Assembly: GCA_928212115.1 (NCBI GenBank)
Contig: CAKMRJ010005412.1
Coordinates: 254,789,789-254,853,788 of the forward strand
Direction: 5' to 3'
Origin: Lactuca virosa
Lineage: Eukaryota; Streptophyta; Magnoliopsida; Asterales; Asteraceae
Length of the DNA: 64,000 bases
Shown here: positions 57,637 to 64,000 of the stretch, one piece after another
Position numbering within the stretch: position 1 is the stretch's first letter
How the letters are laid out: every line of letters begins with the position of its first letter
Notes under the pieces: generated by a model
Database searches by the model: none
What the model was told of the DNA's origin: nothing
Seen by the model: the letters and a program-made list of their open reading frames with translations, nothing else
Position numbers and translations under genes: made by a program

Positions 57637-58963
57637 TGATATGTTTCAACGGTGGGCCGCTCAAGAGCAGCATAACCGCAACATTCATCATTTGATGAAC
57701 GATATCCAGCAGTAGCAGTAGTCATCATCATCCCAACCCCAGTGGCCTCCATATTATCCTACTGATTATCCTCACAGTTCCTCGACATCCACCACCGCCC
57801 CCGCCCGACCCTCAATATGTCGGCTACACCTCTCTCCAAGCATCGAGGACGATGCTTATTTTAAGCTTGGAGAGGGGAATCCATCCATGCATAAATCCCT
57901 TGCATGTAGGTTGCATGCAATTTTGTACATATTGCGTTAATTTTCATTTTCTTTTTTGCATAGAAAATTTTTCAAAAAAAAAAAATTTGTTATTCAGTTA
58001 ATCTGTGACCTTTGGGACTCGAATAAGTAAACTCTGAGGGGTGTTCTACACCTAATCGCCTAAAGCAAAATTGTTTGGGACTGATTGGGTTGAAAGTTCG
58101 CTACACGGGTTTCATAAAAGTCATGAACTTAATAACCATAAAGCTAATCTATGGCCTTTGAGGTTCGGGCAAGTAAACCCGAGGGATCTTTTTAAATCTA
58201 GCACACTAAGGTCATTTGATTTGGATGTGTTGGTTGGAAGCCCGTTACATGGATTTCAAAGAAAGCCATGAGCTTTGTTTGTAAAAAAAAATGTAGGAAA
58301 TTTGTACATATTTGTTTATAGTTAATTGAATAATTTGTTTAGGAAAAATGCTTGGCTGCCACAAGATTCCTTTGGACTTGGATTTCAACTTATGACATTA
58401 GGATTGGATGTTAACTACTTTGACTGGAGTAAGTGGTTTTGAAGTTTGTAACCAATCTGGGTAAATATTAGGGAATTTTTAGAAAAGATTTTTCAGAAAA
58501 AGATTGTTGTTGACCAACAAATAGCTGGAATCGGTCATTGATATATTTTGTGAAACAAAGATGATTGAGCATGTTTTGTCACATACAATTTCACGAGAGT
58601 AAGACCATAGTTTGTTCCATGAATTGGCTTGATGACATTAAAAAGGGAATAAGTGTTGTGATCTTTGATTCTGTTGAGTTGTATTAGGGAGTAGCTAAAG
58701 TCTTGTTTCTATTGTTATATAATTTGAGACTAAAGCCAAGTTGACTCAAGGCATGACAGGTACATTCTCAACTATGGTACAAAAATAGGGTTAATTGGGT
58801 TGGATCTTTATCATGTTTGTTTTAATTTCATGCATTAAATTTCCGAAAGTTTTAACTTTGGTTTTCTTTTCTTCTATTTTATTTTTATATTATTTTATTT
58901 TCTCCAGTTTAAATTTTTGTTGTTCTTTCTTGAGGGAAAGAAAGGTTCAAGCTTGGGGAGATT
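57637..58963 (+). other. Athila-like internal remnant
   Basis: 57640-57870 reads as a Gln/Ser/Pro-rich peptide (NRNIHHLMNDIQQ, then stops), possibly a gag or env-region tail ending in AYFKLGEG. The remaining 1.1 kb has no credible ORF. Small ORFs at 58071-58271 and 58795-59195 show no features. It ends with the polypurine tract TTGGGGAGATT (58953-58963). Confidence 0.5.
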
Positions 58964-60370
58964 TGTTAGGTGCATTTCATGCATTCATTTTGTAGTTTTA
59001 ATCCATAAAAGTGCATTGCATTTAGGTTTAAACTCATGCATTTGCATATTTTTCGGGATTTTTCATGATGCAATTCCATTCACACACTTTTGTGATATTT
59101 CACGGACTTTTGAGAGTAGGATCTTAGTTGAGGTGATGAATAAGAGATATGGACGAAGTTTCGGAACTATTGGAGCATCGAGGAGGAAGTTATGAAGAAA
59201 ATGAAGATTTTGGCTTTACAAGAGTTTACACGACCGTGTAAATGTAAACCTTGAGTTTACACGGGTCGTGTAAACACATACTCTTTGGCAATGTACTTCG
59301 AAGACCTGGCCTTTTGAGCATTCTACTTTTTTGTATTTACACGGCCGTGTAAATGGTTAGTTATAGTTTACACGGGTCGTGTAAACGCGTCGTCAGTTTT
59401 AAAACAGTTTCATCATTTTGTAAAGGGAGACAGCCAGTTCTTGGAAAGGGAAGTCGTATTTTGGGAGAAGAAAAGGATTTTGGAGAGATTTTGGAAGTGG
59501 ATTAACATTTGGAAACACTTTAATTTGCATTTTGTAAGTCAAATTGAGGATCAAACTTGTTGAATTTGTAGTTTAACTAGACATGTGTGGCTGATTTCCT
59601 TCATCATTTCCGAATCTGAATTCTTAAGTATTTGTTGTTAGGTTGTAATTTGCACTTGACTTATGTTTAATATCTAGTAATCTTTGATTTGATCTTAATT
59701 ATGTGTTTGATAGGTTCTCTTTTTCACTTGATCAATGAATTAGGGTTCTTATCAATCTAGTTAATCAAATTGTGAAATTCGTAATTGTTTTATGATTTGA
59801 TGTTAGTAACACACACTTATTTGGTTGTAATTAGATCAAAATTAGTGTAATCAAAGATTAAATGTTTATATTCCCAAGCTTAAGAGGAATGTTAAACATT
59901 GTTGGTAGATATTGCAAGAACTTATTTGTCATTTAATGATTTGATGCAAGAACTTATTTGAATTGAATCAATTAAATGAAGTTTTATTTGAAGAACTTGT
60001 TTTGAATAAAATACTTTTGTCAATTTGGATATTAGAGTTTATTATATCTAAATTACTAACCTAGATTGAACATGAGTTATAATCATATTACATCTTTCAA
60101 CATAATACATGTATAGGAATCAGAATCGGAAATGTATTTCTTTTACTGAGTTTTATTATCAATCTTGCTTATTTATGAAATTTAATTCGAGTTCAAACAC
60201 AATCCCCCATTTTAATTTTTGTTTATATGATGTGTGAGAATATGGCTAAATAAGAAGTCCCGTATTCCTGTGGACCGACCCTGCTTACTCTATACTATCT
60301 CTAGTGTATGAAGTAACAGTGACTTGAATTTTATTGTTATTATTTTATCCCATTATTTGTTGGTTTGACA
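58964..60370 (+). repeat. Athila-like 3' LTR
   Basis: TGTTAGGTGCATTTC to GGTTTGACA. Between 59220 and 59390 it holds four palindromic motifs of the type GTTTACACGGGTCGTGTAAA and TTTACACGGCCGTGTAAA. The right end is inferred from where Gypsy integrase coding resumes. Confidence 0.65.
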
Positions 60371-60384
60371 GCCAAACAGCCACC

Positions 60385-61340
60385 GCGCCAATCCTGGCAA
60401 GGATTTCGAATGGCCCGATGTACCTTGGATTTAGTTTACCACGTTTACCAAAACGTATCGTTCCTTTCCATGGTGAAACCTTCAGTAGCACCCGGTCCCC
60501 AACCTGGAATTCCAAGGGTTTGCGTCGCTTATCGGCGTAGCTCTTTTGTCGATTCTTGAGATGCTTTCAGTCTCTCTCGAATTTGTACGATCTTTTCCGT
60601 AGTTTCCCTTATGATTTCAGGGCCAGTGAGGGTGCTGTTTGGGACTTGCCCTTTTGCTAGCTGTGTGTCTCCCACTTCAGCCGCCCAGCACAGCGGTGAT
60701 CTGCACTTGCGGCCATAGAGAACTTCGAATGGCGCGACCTTGATGCTAGTATGATAGCTGTTGTTTTACGAGAATTCAATGAGTGGTAAGTGGGTATCCC
60801 AAGCTTTACCAAAGTCTATCACACATGCTCTCAGCATGTCTTCTAGCATTGTATAGTTCTCTCACTCTGCCCGTCGGTTTGTGGGTGGTAGGCTGTACTC
60901 ATGTCCAACCTAGTCCCCAGAGATTTTTGAAGCGACTGCCAGAACCGTGAGGTAAATCGACTATCCCTGTCGGAGATAATGGATATTGGTACGCCATGCA
61001 CGCACAATATCCTTAATGTAGGTTTTGGTCAGTTTTTCCATCTTGTCGGTCTCCTTTATGGCAGGAAGTGCGTGGATTTGGTCAATCTATCGACGATTAC
61101 GCAAATGGTATCAAGACCACCCGTTGTCTTAGGCAGTTTGGTTTGAAGTCCATGGTTATTCGTTCCCACTTCCATTCGGGTATCGCAGGTTGCTGTAGTA
61201 GACCCGAAGGCTTTTGGTACTCTACCTTAACTTTGGCACAAGTTAGACACTTGCTCACGTAGGTAGCGATTTCGGCTTTCATGTTCTGCCACCAGTAGAG
61301 TTTCTTTAGGTCCAGGTACATCTTGTCTGATCCTGGATGA
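60385..61340 (-). pseudogene. pol: Gyp-E integrase
   Basis: In element order it shows the zinc-binding domain (LYWWQNMKAEIATYVSKCLT near 61320-61200), then TICVIVDRLTKSTHFLP. Around 60880-61020 the second catalytic part is frameshifted. NNSYHTSIKVAPFEVLYGRK follows near 60720-60780, and VSPWKGTIRFGKRGKLNPRY with IGPFEILARIGAVA near 60380-60480. This is the Del/Tekay-like chromovirus arrangement. Stops and frameshifts are frequent. Confidence 0.85.
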
Positions 61341-61620
61341 ATGGAGTAGCGAGTTTTGTGTACTTCGTTTGTGATGACGTCTTTGAATCCACTAACTTCG
61401 GTGTCCAGATCTGGTTCATGGGATAATGTGCCCTGCCGCTCTTGCCTTCTAGGTTTTTATGATCGGTAAAGATTGTACATTTCGTATCGTAGAGATAGTG
61501 CCTCCAGATCTCTAGGGCGAATACTATTGCTCCTAGTTCGAGGTCATGTGTGACCTAGCCGACCCCGTACGTCTTTAGTTGTCTTGAGGCATAAGTAATG
61601 ACTTCTCCTAGAAGCGCTGC
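61341..61620 (-). pseudogene. pol: Gyp-E RNase H remnant
   Basis: The minus strand reads EVITYASRQLKTYGVG, stop, VTHDLELGAIVFALEIWRHY and LYDTKCTIFTDHKNL, the RNase H domain following reverse transcriptase. The polymerase itself is absent; upstream sequence switches at about 61620. Confidence 0.75.
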
Positions 61621-62650
61621 ATGGTGCCTTCTTTAGTGATTCTCGTTTGTCGATTAGTTCGGTAGGGAGCATATGGGTTCGGTTTACGCGACTAGACTCA
61701 TTTGAATGGTAAAATGTCCACTCGCACTCTTGGGCAGCCTTGTCCCGAAGTTCATGGTAGGACTCGTACCTGGTCCATCTATCATTAACTCGTGCATATA
61801 TGTCGTATGTAATTAAGGTTGGTAAGACGGTCGGATGGGTGACTCTGCCCCCAAGTCCATAACTAGACAAGGAACAGGAAGTAGGGCGGAAGCACACATC
61901 CAATGTCCGTAGAATCTTAATTATATATTGCCCTCGCGTATACACTTAGTAGTGATAGGCTAACCGTATTCGTCCCAAGCCTCCGTGCTTGATCTTGACC
62001 TGCTATACGAGTGATATTCTCGAAGGTTTTACTAGGAATACTTTGAAAAGGTTTCGGAAGGTACAATGATCCTCCAGTGAGTGCTTCGGGGTTTCGCAAC
62101 GAGGGATGACCCGGAGGTCCGTGTCGGATTTGTGTTTATGAGAGGCGAGGGTTTCGATATTCAGTGGTTTAGGTGAAGGGTCTTTTCGTAGCACATTCAA
62201 TTGGGAAGGTAAGGATTAAACCAAGCCAAACCAAATGACGACAACAGATCTTTTTAGTAAACATATGTTAAGTTGTTTTCGTACGAAATATTCGTTAGGG
62301 AGATAGAGAGCATCATGTGCTTCTTGTTAGTATGTTCTGTATGGGTCGGTGTTATTATTACTATAGATGATTCGCATTGCTGCTACTAGTACTAATAGTA
62401 AGAGTGTTTTGTTAACTAGCGATGATACTTCATATTATGATCCCTAACAGGTTTCTCTACCGATCGCTCGATGTATATGAGTGTTTTTGATTCGATTAAA
62501 CGAGAGTGTATTTTAACTACTCTTTGAAAGACAAAAATCTTAGCAAACATACCACATACATTACAAACATATGATACTTAAACGTTCTTGTTTTTAAAAT
62601 ATCCCCAAAAGTCCTAGTAAGGTTCCTTATTGCTCCTGCTAGTTGGGTTG
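61621..62650 (-). other. Unassigned Gyp-E region with a Gypsy-type hairpin
   Basis: About 1 kb where protease and reverse transcriptase would be expected but are not seen. At 61806-61927 TATGTAATTAAGGTT faces AATCTTAATTATATA around a GCCC/GGGC stem and the apical CAAGTCCATAACTAGACAAG. This is the same hairpin family as in Gyp-B and Gyp-C. A 133-codon minus-strand ORF across 61544-61945 spans different features and is not credible. Confidence 0.55.
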
Positions 62651-63290
62651 TCACATTCCTCTTGCTCCTCCGTCATTCCTCTCAGTTGGACAGTCTCTCT
62701 TGAAGTGTTCCGTTTCACCGCATAGGTGGCATACTGGACTTACACTGGTATTGGTGATTGAAGCAATGAGTTGGACCTGAGTCCTGCAGAAGCGGGCAGT
62801 ATGCCCGTTCCTGTCGTAGTTTTTACAGTGCAATACCCGACAAACCCCTTTGTGATGGTAGTTACACTTGTTACACTTTGGAAGTGTTCCCATATATCGT
62901 CTGACCGGTGCTTGAGTGACAGACGTTGTGGCTAATGTCGAGGCATGTGTCGTGACTGTTGTTGTAATTGCAGGGGCAGCCACAGATTGTTGTCTTTTAG
63001 CGCGTTTTTGAGATAGGTCGTGCTTATTTTTGTCCCAAAACTCTCGTTTCTTGCTCTTAGGTTTGTGGCCTGAGGTGCCTTCGTTGGTAGACACCCCGCT
63101 GGTGTTCTTGATTGTTACTGCAGTTAGTATTTCCGACACCGCCTTCGTCTCCGTTGGCGTTGTTAGCATTGAGTTGCGCCATGACGGATGTTACGACTGC
63201 TGTGACCGCAGCTTGAAAAGTAGCAGAGTCTATCTGCAGGATTTGTGCCTTGCTAGTTGGATGGTTTACCTCCTTGTGAAGACATAACTC
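62651..63290 (-). pseudogene. gag: Gyp-E gag, N-terminal tip joined to nucleocapsid end
   Basis: 63169-62651 is open for 172 codons. It includes the Lys-rich HKPKSKKREFWDKNKHDLS, an Ala/Thr-rich stretch, CNKCNYHHKGVC, CKNYDRNGHTARFC and CHLCGETEHFKRDC. The last knuckle has all CCHC ligands, and the middle one has Tyr in place of the second Cys. Upstream another frame reads SATFQAAVTAVVTSVMAQLN, a gag N-terminus, so the capsid core between them has been deleted. Ends with TGA near 62651. Confidence 0.75.
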
Positions 63291-63358
63291 TGTTGCATGG
63301 TGAGAAACAATTTCGTGAGTGGGGATGATTATCCCTAGTTATATCCTTACCATTTTAT

Positions 63359-63406
<48 letters not shown>

Positions 63407-64000
63407 TTCACACTTTACTGAACTATTCTCAAATGTTTCTACTAACATTCCTGAGATGGAGTTATGGTAGTGGGTAGAAGTAGGTTTTTGTACGACTGTT
63501 AAATTTTACCCATCCTAGGATTATCTGTGCCCAAACACACTTAGCTGAGGAGTTCTGATGGGATCCGGTGCATTAGTGCTAGTATGATCGCACCATATAG
63601 GTCCACGGAAAAAGGCACCTTTCAACCATGATGATTAAAAGGCGATATGGTAATGAGTCTTAATAAGGGCTTATACGTCATGAGTTATCTAACTAAGTTT
63701 ATCTTAGTTCTAAGCGTATCCTGTTCCGATTTTTATGGTGTTCTGAAAACAATTCATAATGAGAGTTTATATAAACTAAACTTATGAAATTTACAAGTAC
63801 TGTTCCCATGAAATAATACACATGCCCACTTCATTAGTATGATTCTAGTATATTTAGTTTTTAGAGAAAATTTTGTGTCTGATGCAGGTCTATACCGCAT
63901 CATTGCAAGGAAAAGTTCGGACCGCAAATACATCCCTCGACTAGTGTAATTACTAAATCGCAGGGTCAAACCTACACATGGAGGAGAGTACCATCAACAC
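63291..64000 (-). other. Gyp-E leader
   Basis: No ORF of note. GATGGAGTTATGGTAGTGGG and neighbours (63420-63520) match Gyp-B 30190-30290, marking this as the 5' leader of a related element whose LTR lies beyond the window. Confidence 0.65.
63359..63404. repeat. (AC)n(AT)n microsatellite
   Basis: About ten AC then thirteen AT units. In Gyp-B the corresponding place has only TATATACACATGTATATT (about 30166-30184), so the array grew in Gyp-E. Confidence 0.9.

Larger units (their letters stand above)
57637..60370 (+). mobile_element. Athila-like Gypsy element, 3' end
   Basis: Internal 3' remnant (57637-58963) plus an LTR (58964-60370). Text such as GAGGACGATGCTTATTTTAA and AAGCTTGGGGAGATT before TGTTAGGTGC, and the LTR string CCTGTGGACCGACCCTGCTT, resemble Athila-type elements as I remember them. 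The 5' part is missing. Confidence 0.6.
60371..64000 (-). mobile_element. Gyp-E, decayed chromovirus-like Gypsy element
   Basis: Minus strand. Leader (64000-63290), gag end with zinc knuckles (63290-62651), an unassigned region, then RNase H and integrase (61620-60385). Protease and reverse transcriptase are missing. The leader at 63420-63520 matches 30190-30290 of Gyp-B, so it may resemble the autonomous relative of Gyp-B. Confidence 0.75.

Noticed and set aside
57632..60375. Apparent TSD GCCAA around the Athila-like fragment (57632-57636 and 60371-60375)
   Set aside because: The left junction is in the middle of an internal region, not at an LTR start, and the two flanks are different elements (Gyp-D gag and Gyp-E integrase). 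The 5-base match is probably chance.

Overview
This window looks like intergenic, repeat-packed chromosome from a large-genome flowering plant. Almost every base can be assigned to LTR retrotransposons, with tRNA-Met-type primer sites, 5-bp target-site duplications (TSDs) and plant-style introns. The retroelement families and the repeated CG palindromes such as ACTCGGCGAGT remind me of Asteraceae, possibly lettuce (Lactuca). That is an inference from memory, not something the sequence proves. I see no rRNA, tRNA gene, CRISPR array or bacterial feature.

Layout. Positions 1-58 are a sliver of Gypsy gag. A full-length Copia element (Copia-1) occupies 59-7932. The 3' half of a SIRE-type Copia element (7933-14934) follows, with a long extra ORF after pol. 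Next is a minus-strand Gypsy element without coding capacity (Gyp-A, 14935-19909), then Gypsy fragments to 21436.

From 21437 to about 57636 one plus-strand Gypsy (Gyp-D) is the host of a Russian-doll nest. Its 5' LTR contains solo LTR Y1, Y1 contains solo LTR Y2, and Y2 contains a complete minus-strand element, Gyp-B (23679-33878). These levels are supported by 5-bp TSDs TAAAG, AAATG and CTGAG. Gyp-D's gag is split by another minus-strand Gypsy, Gyp-C (38449-56693, TSD GGAGG). Gyp-C itself carries a 3-kb solo LTR (TSD TACAG) in one LTR and a young gag-only Copia element (Copia-2, 48219 to about 56380) in the other. The window ends with an Athila-like 3' end (57637-60370) and a decayed minus-strand chromovirus-like Gypsy (60371-64000).

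The one non-retroviral gene is an apparently intact, three-exon RWP-RK (RKD-like) transcription-factor gene at 28533-29561. It lies inside Gyp-B, antisense to it, between two nearly identical LTRs that have a primer site, polypurine tract and matching TSD. I read this as a host gene captured by a retrotransposon. A small hAT element with a perfect 8-bp TSD lies beside it.

Two structured-RNA candidates stand out. (1) In both Copia leaders, and twice more inside Copia-2, a stem-loop presents an invariant loop UUACGGCAUCCCUYU. In the two leaders the stem sequences are almost wholly different yet pair along 18 bp. (2) In Gyp-B, -C, -D and the last element, long hairpins of about 120-150 nt present a conserved apical sequence containing CCTTGTTTGGTTGTGG in the element sense. 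Both look like cis-acting signals, for example for packaging or dimerisation. That function is inference.

Many differences between sister LTRs are single-base indels, so some frameshifts reported below may be assembly errors rather than real decay.
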